Origin: Cymodocea nodosa
Taxonomy: Eukaryota > Streptophyta > Magnoliopsida > Alismatales > Cymodoceaceae
Length of the DNA: 64,000 bases
Reading direction: 5' to 3'
Assembly (NCBI GenBank): GCA_036874045.1
Contig: CM072347.1
Span: forward strand, 9,922,501-9,986,500
The notes under the pieces are model-generated. The model was given only the letters and a program-made list of their open reading frames with translations, was not told the origin of the DNA and made no database searches. Below are positions 52,601-59,147 of the stretch, piece after piece (positions within the stretch are counted from its first letter, which is position 1; each line of letters opens with the position of its first letter). The position numbers were made by a program, and so were the translations under genes.

Positions 52601-55600
52601 TATTATTATTATAATTATTAATTAATTATTTTTATTATTTCATCCCTTTTTTTAACATATGAATTTAACAAATTACATTTCCTTTTCTTTTCCTCTTCTT
52701 CCTTTTTTCTCTCTCTTTTCGTTACTTTCAAACCCTCTAGTTCAAGAAAGAGGAAGGTTCTACTTCCTCTTGTAAAACTTTCTACAGAAAATGACGGTTT
52801 CCATCACTTTCCATTTGGCACAAACACACCATATTTTTTCACTACTTTCCTTCACTTTCCTTTTCATCACTTTCTCTTGCTTTCCCTCATACAAAAACTC
52901 CCCCTAAGTCTCTTTCTCTTCTAGGCCCTATTGAGCTTAAAGGTGACCATAGTTCGTCTACCACATACATTAAAGACCTATCTATTCCAAACTTTGTTGA
53001 TTAACAACCTATATAGGTATATAGTTACCAACCATGACCACTTCTCACTCCCTCCTCTCCATCATCCTTAGCTCTTAATGTAGATCCTCTCATTTCTAGT
53101 GTTGATTCACCTATTATAGATCTTCCCATTGGCTTACACAAGGGCACTTGCACTTGTACTTAACATTTCATGTCCAACATTGTTTCTTATGCTAACCTTA
53201 ATCACACATTTCATAGTTTTGATTTATCCATATCTATAGAATCTCTACCCAAAAACCATCACAAAGTACTTCAAGTTTCACACTAAAAGACAACCATGAA
53301 TGAAGAGATAGCCACCTTTTGCACTTATTACACTTGGGATCTTACTCATTATCCTTTCAAAGCATACATTGTCCCTGGTAGATGGGTTTATACCATCAAT
53401 GCAAACTAGATGGCATGATTGATCACTATAAAGTTCAATTGGTTGCTTAAGGTTTTTCGCAAATATATGGTGATTATTCTAAGAGTTATTTTTCAATTAC
53501 TCACCTTAATTCCATACATGTGCTCCTTTCCATTGCTGTAAATCAATCTTAATAGATTTTCAAACTTGATGTCAAGAATGTCTTATTTGTATGGTGATCT
53601 CAATGAGCAAGTTCTTATGAAGCAACCTCTAGATTATGTTGCTAAGGGAGAGACTCATATATGCATGCTTAAGAAAGTCATCTATGGTCTCAAACAAAGC
53701 CTCAAAGTTTAATATGAAAAATTCAGCAAAGTTGATTATAATGGTGGTTTTCAAAGTTGTATGATAGATCATTCAATCTTTGTGAAGAAAATGCCTAAAG
53801 AGTGTGTTATACTTATTGTCTATGTTGATGATATATTATTGACAAGAGATGATGTTGTAGCTATTATTAAAGTCAAGTAATTTCAAAACAGGCATTTTGC
53901 TACCAAGGATATAGAGAAACTAAGGTACTTCATGAGCATCGAGTTCGCATACTCCAAGAGTAGGTTACCTCTATCTCAAAGGAAGTATGCTCTAGATTTA
54001 ATAAAGGAAATAAGATTGAAAGGTTGTAAACTTGAAAATACTCTAATCCAAGTAAAATCTCTCTTTTGGGATGAGACGTCTTAGATATTAGATGATCTAA
54101 GGAGATACAAGAGGCTAGTTGGCAAGCTTGTATATCTAAATATGACAAGACCTAATATTACTTATGTTGTGAATTTACTTAGCTTATGCATGAGCCTAGA
54201 AATGTACACTAGTAGAGAACACTTTATGTCCTAGCATTTGTCAAACAAACAATTAGGAAACTGCTTCTATATAAGAAACATGGACATTTAAGGATCGAAG
54301 GGTTTTCTAACTCAAGCTATGCAAGAGATGGGACTAATAGAAAATGTACCTTAAGCTATTGCACATACATTAGAGAGAACTTTGATACATAGCATAGCAA
54401 GAAATAGAATGTAGTCTTAAAGTCTAATACAAAAGTAGAATATAAAGTAATGACTCAAACAACATGTGAAATGATATGGTTAAAGTTTTTAATTAAAGAG
54501 TTGAGATTTATTATTAGATTGCCCATATTTATGCATTGTGACAACCAAGTTACAATATACATTGTCAACAATCCCACATTCTATAAGAAAACTAAATACA
54601 TTAAAGTTGATAGCAACAAAAACAATGTGATAAGGGGAATCATATCTATTCATTATACTAGATCAAAAGACTAGCTTGTAGATATTCTCACAAAAAGTCT
54701 TAGTGTTGGGTTTTTTGAAAGTTTATGTAACAAATTGGACATAATTAATATATATGCTCAAGCTTGAAGAAAGTGTTAGAGTTAAAGTATGTGGTGTTAT
54801 ATCCATTTAGAGATAAATAGATATCCATTTATGTATCCATATAGGCCTCCCTATATATAATCTTGTACTCTTCTTCTATATAATGAGACACATTTTTCTC
54901 CTTTTTTCCCTTCACAACATGGTTTAGTGTAAACACATTTTTCTCCTTTTTTCCCTTCACAGCATGGTTTAGCGTAAACACATTTCTGATGTCATAGCTT
55001 TAATCCTCCAACTCTCTAACTCTCTTGTGCTCAACTCAAACTCACTTTCAACAAATTTCAAGAGGATTTTGCAAAAGTTTTCAAGTGCAGATTGCGTTGT
55101 CAACAAGATTTTTGTTGGTGCAAGTGCTTTTCATTGAAAATTTCATATTGTAAATTTATTTTTCATTTGTAAACCTTGCTTACCAAGTTGTGGTGTGTGC
55201 TCTATAGATTTGTAGAGGATCTCCTTGGTTGTAAAGAGGGTTGCACTTGATGGGTTGTACCAAGTAGGGGTTGAAGTGGATTCCCAACAAAACACCTAGA
55301 GGCAAGTGAGCCTTATGTACACAAGTTGTGGTGCAAACCTATAAAACACTAGGAAAAATTAATGTAGATTTAAGTGGTTGACTTAGGGGTTAGAATCTTT
55401 TGTATTCTTGCAGTTTGTTTGTTTTGATGTGATTTTGTCACGCCCCATAATTAGCTCAACTTTCCTAATTGATAATGGAAGGTTATGGCCTATAGGAAGC
55501 CTAATAAATGGTTGATTGATTATAATTAGCTTCATTACTAAATAAGGGCCTCTAAAAATCCTATTTAAACCCAAGAAGGGGTATGTAATCGAGTATGGAA

Positions 55601-58600
55601 TAGCAAGGTCATCTCCAGCCTTGTTAATTCCAATTTCTTATCAATAAAAATCCCTCTTTTTCTCCACTATTCTTCTCCCTCAACCCCGGCTACACACCCA
55701 CCTTCGACACGATGCCAGTCCACACAAGGGGATCGTTGCAGCGATCTGAATCGAGGCCTTCCAGATTTTGTGCACTTATTTTCAACACCATATCATTGTT
55801 GGTTTTTGATTTATGTTCTCCAAACAAGTATATAATTCTTGCAATGTTTTTATTCAAAATTACAATTACCAATTAATCTTTGGGACAGTCTTCTATAAAA
55901 AGTTTTAGTCTTCACTATTCACCTCCCCCTTTACCCCTAGTGAAGCTTTAATGCCTTTTCACCTCCATTAGCTAAAGGCCTCAACTCCTCTTATGCGTCT
56001 TGGTTTTAATTATCTCTAATAGCATTGTTTCACTCTATTCTTCTTATTTTCCTCTTTCCATTTAAGGCCTCCCCTATTGAGAAGTTTGAGATTGGTAGCC
56101 AATCTCTTGATTGGAGACCTGGGACGTGCATAACCCAAACACTCTCCACCAAATCATTAAAACTCCTGTCCTTCAGCTACCAACTTTCCAACATGAAACC
56201 GAGTGCCCACAATATCAATTAGCAAAGGGATATGATTCAATGAAGGTCCAAATAACCTAAAGGTGAGAAACATCCCACTGTCAGCCAACAAGCAGCCTGT
56301 CCAGCTTGGATTGAATGGGTTGCCTCTGGAAATTAGATCAAGTGAACTGACAATTTTCTACTGGCAAGTCAAGTAGCTCACTGTCTTTTGCTCGAGATGA
56401 AAAAAGATGCACGTCCACAGAGGTCTGACAATCTTACTTTATTAAAGTTTTTGAAAATTATCCATGGATCTTCCAAGCCTAACTGTACCATATTGAACAC
56501 CACTAATAGCTTGTGAGATCCTAGGAGAGTTCAGACCAAAACATTTGTTTCCACATGGATCCATCCATCATCAAGACTCTGAAATTTAACAGAAATAGAG
56601 AAATCCCCCATCAGTATCCAGTGATCTAGCACACACAGCATACTGCAGGTCCAACACGAAATAATTCCTACCAAGCACCCCCTAGCAGCTTTACAGAGAT
56701 AAGAATCAAGACAATCCCCCCCCCCTTCTCCCTCACGGTCCTGAGGAAATTGGGCATTATTTCCTTCATTTTCATCGCTTGCAACCCCACCAGAATAACC
56801 CTATTAAACCTCAACACACCAGCCAAATGTTGTTGCTTGGCCCAGTCCCACCCTCCCCCCTCTTATGTTCTAACTAATGATATTCATGTAGAAAAGATAA
56901 CCCCCAACACCTTTGCACCTCCTCCTCCAAAATCTAGGACACCCAGAAGAGGTGCACCTGCCCCAACAAGGTCAGCATCCACTGGATTTGCTAGGTCCAC
57001 CATCATCTTCATTGGCCAAGACATAGCATCCCATCCCTCACTCTCCAAAGATAGCAGTGGGTCTGATGTTGAATAGATATCCCCCTCCCCTACAAGAGGT
57101 TGCCGTTCAATGACATTGCAAGTGCAAAAAAGGAGCAAGCTAGAGATGTCAAGGAAGGAGGGGTAGGCCATCTTGGGTCATGCATTCAATTGTACCAGCT
57201 TATTGTTGTAGTTTATCAATAAAAGGTGTGAATTCCTCTACATATAAATGTTATTTGTGTGTCTAAATATATAATAAACACATGCATGATTTAATAAGAA
57301 AAATAATTAGACAAATAAATTATATATATATATATATATCTTTTGACTACCACGATGAAAGTCAACTAAGATAAAAAACAATATATCACCATACAGCCAC
57401 CAAAAGTACCAAACATGGATACAAATGTTAACCATAGCAAAGATGAGTTACCTGATATGGCTGGAGTGAGAATCCCATCCCCTATCATCGTACATGTTCC
57501 AATGAGAACAACAACAAGAATTGCATTCTTTTTATATAGATGAGATTCTAACCATCTCTTGGTTTTTGCTGCAAGTGAACTTTCATGGTATGTATGTCGG
57601 CTGTATGTTGTCAACTCTTCATCAGTTCGATGTTGGTTTGGAATGACATTGATCTTAGCATGCCGACAAAGTAAAGAATATAGAGCAAATGTTCCACCTG
57701 ATATACAATTTAAACCCTCTTATGAGTACACAGAGCTTTGGAAACAAACAATAAAAGGAACATCCCAGCTGAAGAGGAGGGTGACCATTGTAGGTTAACT
57801 AAAAAAAGAGTGGATGAGATTTATGATTCATGGGCTACAAATATATGATTTACAGTTTATTTCACTAGTTATGTACACATTACCTATTCAACCAATATTA
57901 CTGTAGATTTAATATTTTCCCAGAAATATCAGGAAAATATATGAACAGGCTTTTAGGTTTTTTTGGAATTAACTTGATTATTTGCATTTTCAGCTTTTGT
58001 GATGATTTCATTACAATAGCATTACAATCACTTGTTTATATAGAATTTTTTTAGCATTAAGGATAAAATCAACTGAAAAGGTTAAGAACAAATCTGCAAA
58101 GATCAAAAAAGGAATGTTAAATAAAAAAGAGTCATGGCTTGTATGGTAAGTGTTCAAATGGCATTGAGTGCCCACAAAATAAAAGACAATTCTTATATGT
58201 TTTAACATTCCAAGTGAACTTACAGATTCAATATGTAAATTATAGCACTGTATTCCTTTTATATCAACAGTAAAAAGCAAAGCTCACCTTGGCCATTGTC
58301 ATTTGCTCTCAAGACCACGAAAACATATTTGATTAGTGGCATGAGAGTTAATGAATAAATAATTAAAGAAAGCGCTCCAATGACATCTTCCGGATCATCA
58401 ATTCCTTTTGGGAATGTGTTGTAGAAAACATAGAGGGGTGAAGTACCCAGATCTCCAAAGACAACTCCTAAGCTTTGGAAAGCAAGACGTATAAGCAATA
58501 GTACCGAAAATTTCTGCATGTAAAGAGAAGAATCAGAGTACTATAATGGTAACTTTGGCTTCTGATTAAAAGTGTGAACTGGCAATCATAATGTGTATTG

Positions 58601-59147
58601 TCCAGGTACCTAAATGCTAAGTGGTAATAAGGCAAGCAAAGAGTAGTTAACCTGAGTATGGAAAAGATCTTGCAGAATATGTCATATTTGACGTAGAAAT
58701 TGATAACTTGAAAGGAAAAAGGGTAACATCACGAAAAGGAAATCTTAAAAATGACCAATATCTCTACTATATATTAACCAAAGAAAGAAGTCATCGACAA
58801 GACCAACGTTTTGCCCAAAATGAATTTCATATATATATCGATCTAAATATAACACAGAACTATTTAAGATTAAATATAGAAAAGAAAAGGAAAGCATGGA
58901 AGAAAGAAAGAAAGATTGAAAGTGGATGAAAAACAAATGAGAGATTGTGTCATTTAGGTGAAATATTTCGGGTAAATTGTACTTATAAAAATGAACGCAG
59001 GCAACCATAATGAGATTAGAATACCTTTTCACGGTACATATTTTTAAGTTTTCCAGCCTCTTCGTCCATAGACTGATCGAGCCTCTTGTTCAATTCCCAC
59101 ATGCTCCCTCTACTATTATTCCCCCCATCCGGTGGAATGGACGCCAT
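18594..59147 (-). CDS. KUP/HAK/KT potassium transporter, nine coding exons, intact
   Basis: A potassium/proton symporter-type membrane protein for K+ uptake at the plasma membrane or tonoplast. Nine exons join in phase into 2367 nt and 788 residues, normal for the family. Family marks include [14 protein letters not shown] (residues 57-70), [18 protein letters not shown] before the 51-nt exon, [18 protein letters not shown]-like [40 protein letters not shown] and the C-terminal [12 protein letters not shown]. The first 41 residues are hydrophilic; residues about 45-525 carry the hydrophobic segments and the rest is cytosolic. The sequence most resembles the KUP10/KUP11 branch as I remember it. 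All splice borders are GT-AG. Total span is 40.5 kb because introns 3, 4 and 8 are loaded with transposons. No inactivating change is seen in the coding exons, so I infer a live gene. Exact subfamily name not certain. Confidence 0.93.
19634..21359. other. Intron 8, proximal part, no gene
   Basis: AT-rich intron sequence on the exon 9 side. I see no coding frame, no clear element ends and no tandem repeat. The stretch near 20820-20960 is less AT-rich and may be part of an unrecognised repeat. Confidence 0.5.
21360..22145 (-). mobile_element. RTE-type LINE fragment, RT C-terminal end, decayed
   Basis: The minus-strand translation shows the plant RTE pattern: [18 protein letters not shown] then HRIKVG (family form YLGSxIxNDGEIExDVxHRIxxGWMKW), then VLCD, then a YFMVQND...HNNM block in place of LYGxExWxxxxxHxxKM, and VMHVLG in place of MRMLRWM. 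There are many stops, so it is long dead. It lacks the upstream RT and endonuclease. It abuts copia E, which may have inserted into or beside it. In the intron it runs in the sense of the host gene. Confidence 0.6.
22154..25919 (+). mobile_element. Copia fossil E in intron 8, antisense to the gene
   Basis: A Ty1-copia element with a degraded gag knuckle (about 22250), protease region (about 22500), GAG-pre-integrase ([10 protein letters not shown], about 22910), integrase core ([17 protein letters not shown], about 23130), RT ([42 protein letters not shown]), RNase H to ADILTKEFG (about 25600), purine tract AAGGAGGAG and a 3' LTR from 25679. The left end shows only the first 11 bases of that LTR (TGTTAGATATC at 22154) before gag-like sequence, so most of the 5' LTR and early gag are missing. 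More than ten breaks; old. Confidence 0.85.
25679..25919 (+). repeat. 3' LTR of copia E
   Basis: Begins TGTTAGATATCTAAC directly after a purine tract; contains TATATAAGAG (TATA-like, near 25732) and a CT-rich tract. The end at TTTCACA (25919) is a guess from related elements, as no matching target duplication was found. Confidence 0.6.
25920..26527. other. Intron 8, distal part, no gene
   Basis: AT-rich intron sequence between copia E and the donor of exon 8. Nothing recognisable on either strand. Confidence 0.5.
26528..26782 (-). CDS. Transporter exon 8 (residues 358-443)
   Basis: Acceptor GTCATAG|ATCACA and donor TATG|GTGAGT. Encodes [60 protein letters not shown] and [13 protein letters not shown]. 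Intron 8 that follows is about 6.9 kb and contains a LINE fragment and copia E. Confidence 0.95.
26858..26972 (-). CDS. Transporter exon 7 (residues 320-358)
   Basis: Acceptor TTATGCAG|ATAGCA and donor CCAG|GTTCTT. Encodes [20 protein letters not shown] and [11 protein letters not shown], the expected membrane segment and loop. The downstream intron is 75 bp. Confidence 0.93.
27059..27111 (-). CDS. Transporter exon 6, 53 nt (residues 302-319)
   Basis: Acceptor TATGCAG|GAACCG and donor ACAG|GTAGAA, phase 0 out. Encodes [17 protein letters not shown], matching the family TEALFADLxHFP block. Flanking introns are only 76 and 86 bp, so this cluster of exons escaped transposon growth. Confidence 0.93.
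27188..27445 (-). CDS. Transporter exon 5 (residues 216-302)
   Basis: Acceptor TTCAACAG|ATGTAG and donor ACAG|GTTAAT. Encodes [49 protein letters not shown] and [11 protein letters not shown]. The basic loop reads [12 protein letters not shown] where relatives usually have a glycine-rich RGG-x-x-GWTSLGG, a small local difference. Confidence 0.95.
27739..27876 (+). repeat. 5' LTR of copia C with adjoining primer-binding site
   Basis: TG start at 27739. The sequence TGGTATCAGAGC at 27877-27888 matches the primer-binding site for initiator methionine tRNA that plant copia elements use, which fixes the LTR boundary. Partner LTR at 48155-48289. Confidence 0.75.
27877..28403 (+). other. Leader and possible gag start of copia C
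   Basis: Starts with the primer-binding site; an ATG soon after opens a proline- and serine-rich, broken frame ([13 protein letters not shown]). I do not see a recognisable gag core. It stops at an LTR-like sequence near 28404. Confidence 0.4.
28404..28707 (+). repeat. Left part of an LTR-like sequence (F) interrupted by element B
   Basis: TGTTAAGGGTGCAATC at 28404 looks like an LTR start. The right part, after element B, carries a clear TATA box (CTATATAAAAGGGC, about 39003), as expected if one LTR was split. It does not match other LTRs in the window and I cannot assign a family. Confidence 0.4.
28708..30464 (+). repeat. 5' LTR of element B (1757 bp)
   Basis: TGTTAAGGATAATG at the start; ends TTCACCTCCCTCTTAAG...CCTATA just before the primer-binding site. 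The U3 contains many short inverted motifs of the type AAAGTTAT/ATAACTTT between about 28800 and 29290, then a series of GTTAAGTTACA-type direct repeats near 29550-29660. Confidence 0.88.
30465..30580 (+). promoter_or_regulatory. Triplicated primer-binding-site region of element B
   Basis: TGGTATCAAAGCC at 30468, TAGTATCAGAGCG at 30518 and TGGTATCAAAGCC at 30568, exactly 50 bp apart. Each unit also repeats TTCCTACAAT, the LTR terminal bases. The motif corresponds to initiator methionine tRNA priming; one copy is the norm. Confidence 0.8.
30640..32500 (+). pseudogene. gag fossil of element B
   Basis: Opens [19 protein letters not shown], the usual start of SIRE-lineage gag, and contains the TKYTYWK block. 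A knuckle relic [13 protein letters not shown] lies near 31445, and a long lysine/leucine-rich likely coiled coil from about 31760 to 32110. Several breaks. The product would have been the particle shell protein. Confidence 0.8.
32570..35585 (+). pseudogene. pol fossil of element B (protease relic, integrase, RT, RNase H)
   Basis: The order fits copia pol: a weak protease region, the integrase zinc-binding block ([21 protein letters not shown]), the integrase core with [18 protein letters not shown] and [11 protein letters not shown] with [11 protein letters not shown] and [10 protein letters not shown], and RNase H ending in a degenerate LADLFTK-like stretch. Heavily broken. Confidence 0.85.
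35586..37075 (+). other. Post-pol spacer of element B
   Basis: No coding frame; unlike A1 there is no recognisable ORF3. AT-rich, with a purine tract (AAAAAAAAAAGAGA) just before the 3' LTR. Some stretches, such as AAGTCTCACAGGCTTGTTATAC and the following ~120 bp, resemble the A1 spacer near 2560-2700. Confidence 0.5.
37076..38808 (+). repeat. 3' LTR of element B (1733 bp)
   Basis: TGTTAGGGATAATG to CCTACA. Collinear with 28708-30464, with differences dominated by transitions. Followed by TGAGC, the partner of TGATC before the 5' LTR. Confidence 0.88.
38809..39290 (+). repeat. Right part of LTR-like sequence F
   Basis: Resumes the sequence broken by element B. Contains a strong TATA box (TATATAAAAGG, about 39004-39014) and downstream purine-rich leader-like sequence. 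The right end is not clear; I set it where the LTR-like character fades. Confidence 0.4.
39291..41427. other. Unassigned intron sequence with an imperfect tandem repeat
   Basis: No recognisable gene. Between about 40360 and 40700 a unit with CCCCTTTACATCAAGGGAAGGG-like pyrimidine/purine blocks occurs twice in diverged form, about 200 bp apart. Around 40100-40200 there is a purine-rich low-complexity tract. Part of this stretch may be the 5' region of the hAT element that follows. Confidence 0.45.
41428..44040 (+). mobile_element. hAT-family DNA transposon fossil
   Basis: The plus-strand translation shows the plant hAT pattern in order. First comes a BED-finger-like block with [12 protein letters not shown] and NVTK (about 41570-41650) and [21 protein letters not shown]659-like part follows ([68 protein letters not shown]; about 42130-42670). 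Then comes a central helical part ([15 protein letters not shown]) and the C-terminal dimerisation relic ([10 protein letters not shown] then [14 protein letters not shown]; about 43590-43660). The acidic tail ends about 44040. There are many stops and frame changes, and key BED cysteines and histidines are not evident. Two AT-rich gaps (about 43170-43260 and 43430-43540) could be old introns. No terminal inverted repeats were found by eye. Confidence 0.75.
44400..45833 (-). pseudogene. Copia gag fragment, reversed
   Basis: On the minus strand the gag of a SIRE/copia-type element is readable from about 45780 (a [11 protein letters not shown]-like start), through the basic linker and a zinc-knuckle relic near 45030. 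It continues into a serine/glutamate-rich region ([20 protein letters not shown]) and a coiled coil ([20 protein letters not shown]) ending near 44620. It has several breaks and no pol. It is in the sense of the host gene, opposite to the copia elements around it. Confidence 0.7.
45834..46675 (+). mobile_element. LINE 3' end (RNase H-like relic and tail)
   Basis: The plus strand reads [20 protein letters not shown] and, further on, [14 protein letters not shown]-like sequence, which fits the RNase H domain at the end of plant L1-type LINEs (family form REANxVADALA). A noncoding tail follows with two diverged copies of GGGTGTCTAATTTTGCTTTTG (about 46290 and 46436) and a short A-rich end at about 46669-46675. 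Copia C RT sequence resumes immediately, suggesting insertion into C. The 5' part is missing, as is usual for LINEs. Confidence 0.5.
46676..48140 (+). pseudogene. RT and RNase H fossil of copia C
   Basis: The translation begins YKARLIAYN then [10 protein letters not shown], the RT block that reads YKARLVAKGxTQxxGIDYxETF in the family. It later shows VLVYVDD-poor relics and RNase H pieces ([36 protein letters not shown]). It is interrupted by the small retroposon at 47286-47527. Many breaks. Confidence 0.65.
47286..47527 (-). mobile_element. Small retroposon with three 65-bp repeats, 18-bp target duplications and poly(A)
   Basis: Perfect 18-bp direct repeats (TGTCAAGATCATTTACTT) lie at 47268-47285 and 47528-47545. 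Between them, the plus strand begins with a long T/C-rich tract, i.e. a poly(A)-rich tail on the minus strand. It then carries three units starting at 47320, 47385 and 47450, each 65 bp with a conserved first ~36 bp (GACACTCAAACA then ACACCAGGAATATCC). Long target duplication plus poly(A) is the mark of LINE-assisted retroposition. I see no tRNA-like A/B boxes and cannot assign a SINE family. It interrupts copia C, so it is younger than C. Confidence 0.75.
48155..48289 (+). repeat. 3' LTR of copia C
   Basis: Starts TATTAGAGTTATTATCAT after a purine-rich AAAGGAAAG; aligned by eye with 27739-27876 over its length. Ends near GATAGAAACA. No clear target duplication recovered. Confidence 0.65.
48537..48587 (-). 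CDS. Transporter exon 4, isolated 51-nt exon (residues 199-216)
   Basis: Encodes [17 protein letters not shown] between [10 protein letters not shown] of exon 3 and DVVVVVAV of exon 5, exactly the 17 residues the family has here. Acceptor TTTTTTTGTAG|TTCTTTC; donor GGTG|GTAGTT, with a second GT donor 3 nt upstream that would drop one glycine. It is flanked by introns of 8.9 and 21.1 kb. Its length is a multiple of three, so skipping it would keep the frame but delete the segment after the [10 protein letters not shown] motif. Too short to be found as an open reading frame; located by expected protein sequence. Confidence 0.9.
48588..49326. other. Intron 3, exon 4 side, no gene
   Basis: AT-rich intron sequence between exon 4 and copia D. 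Nothing recognisable on either strand. Confidence 0.5.
49332..49461 (+). repeat. 5' LTR of copia D
   Basis: TGTTAGAGTTAAGGTGAGTG to CCCTTTACA, 130 bp, with TATATATAATC as a TATA-like site. Preceded by GCATG. Closely matches 54774-54916. Confidence 0.8.
52309..52898. mobile_element. MITE-like insert with long inverted ends inside copia D
   Basis: The first ~110 bp (GTGCACTTAAAAAG..., rich in GAAAGTGA units) is the approximate reverse complement of the last ~100 bp (rich in TCACTTTC units). The innermost arms, such as ATGGTATTTGTACACTGG against ATGGTGTGTTTGTGCC, align at roughly three bases in four. The middle is AT-rich and noncoding. Copia D integrase lies to the left and RT to the right. 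No clean target duplication was seen, so the superfamily is undecided. Confidence 0.55.
54774..54961 (+). repeat. 3' LTR of copia D with a 45-bp tandem duplication at its end
   Basis: The LTR proper is 54774-54916. The next 45 bp (54917-54961) repeat the LTR end plus flank (ACATGGTTTAG... then ACACATTTTTCTCC...CACA). The true flank GCATGGTTTAGCG follows, with the exact target duplication. The tandem copy therefore arose after insertion. Confidence 0.75.
54967..55960 (+). repeat. Old LTR-like remnant around a solo LTR
   Basis: The right end (TTCACCTCCCCCTTTACCCC, about 55919-55938) is typical of plant copia LTR ends, and the body has GTTGTGGTG-type direct repeats near 55188 and 55327. The left boundary is not clear. 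It is interrupted by the solo LTR at 55436-55763. Family not assigned. Confidence 0.4.
55436..55763 (+). mobile_element. Solo LTR, 328 bp, with perfect 5-bp target duplication
   Basis: Begins TGTCACGCCCCATAATT and ends GAGGCCTTCCA. GATTT lies immediately on both sides (55431-55435 and 55764-55768). It contains a TATA-like CTATTTAAAC (about 55560) and a poly(A) signal CAATAAAAATC (about 55643). TG/CA ends plus a 5-bp duplication with no internal region indicate a solo LTR. The TGTCACGCCC start suggests a gypsy-type family, but this is not certain. Confidence 0.8.
56000..57170 (-). mobile_element. L1-type LINE fragment, endonuclease region, decayed
   Basis: The minus-strand translation has pieces that fit the end of the L1 endonuclease domain and the segment before [14 protein letters not shown] (family SDHxPLLL), [15 protein letters not shown] (PFRFENMWL-like) and [10 protein letters not shown] (KLKxLK). 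An open, glycine- and proline-rich stretch upstream (about 57171-56884) may be the linker of the same element. No RT is present. It runs in the sense of the host gene. Confidence 0.45.
57171..57451. other. Intron 3 end with (TA)n tract
   Basis: Intron sequence next to the exon 3 donor. It includes a (TA)n microsatellite of about nine units at 57321-57339. Nothing else seen. Confidence 0.6.
57452..57697 (-). CDS. Transporter exon 3 (residues 117-199)
   Basis: Acceptor ATATCAG|GTGGAAC and donor TCAG|GTAACT. Encodes [35 protein letters not shown] and [10 protein letters not shown]. It enters and leaves in phase. The following intron is about 8.9 kb and carries copia D, a solo LTR and a LINE fragment. 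Confidence 0.95.
57698..58287. other. Intron 2 of the transporter gene (590 bp)
   Basis: Bounded by donor CAAG|GTGAGC and acceptor ATATCAG|G. AT-rich; no repeat or element recognised. Confidence 0.8.
58288..58513 (-). CDS. Transporter exon 2 (residues 42-117)
   Basis: Acceptor ATGCAG|AAATTT and donor CAAG|GTGAGC, leaving phase 1. Encodes the first membrane segment and the family signature [16 protein letters not shown], then [17 protein letters not shown] and RANDNGQG. Intron 1 upstream is 511 bp. Confidence 0.95.
59025..59147 (-). CDS. Transporter exon 1 (residues 1-41)
   Basis: Starts ATG GCG TCC at 59147 and encodes a hydrophilic N-terminus with [19 protein letters not shown], typical of this branch. 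It ends ...MYREK with donor AAG|GTATTC in phase 0. No other in-frame ATG with family similarity lies upstream, which supports this start. Confidence 0.9.

Larger units (their letters stand above)
49332..54961 (+). mobile_element. Copia fossil D in intron 3, antisense to the gene
   Basis: A short-LTR copia element with exact target duplications GCATG at 49327-49331 and 54962-54966. The 5' LTR is 49332-49461, followed by a primer-binding-site relic (TGATATCAAAACTC). Gag runs about 50100-50870 ([19 protein letters not shown] with later QPPTTN and [13 protein letters not shown]). Integrase is about 51650-52250 ([12 protein letters not shown]), RT about 53290-53870 (VYVDDILL) and RNase H about 54130-54760; the 3' LTR starts at 54774. 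Many breaks. A MITE-like insert lies between integrase and RT. A 45-bp tandem duplication covers the LTR end and its flank. Confidence 0.85.
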
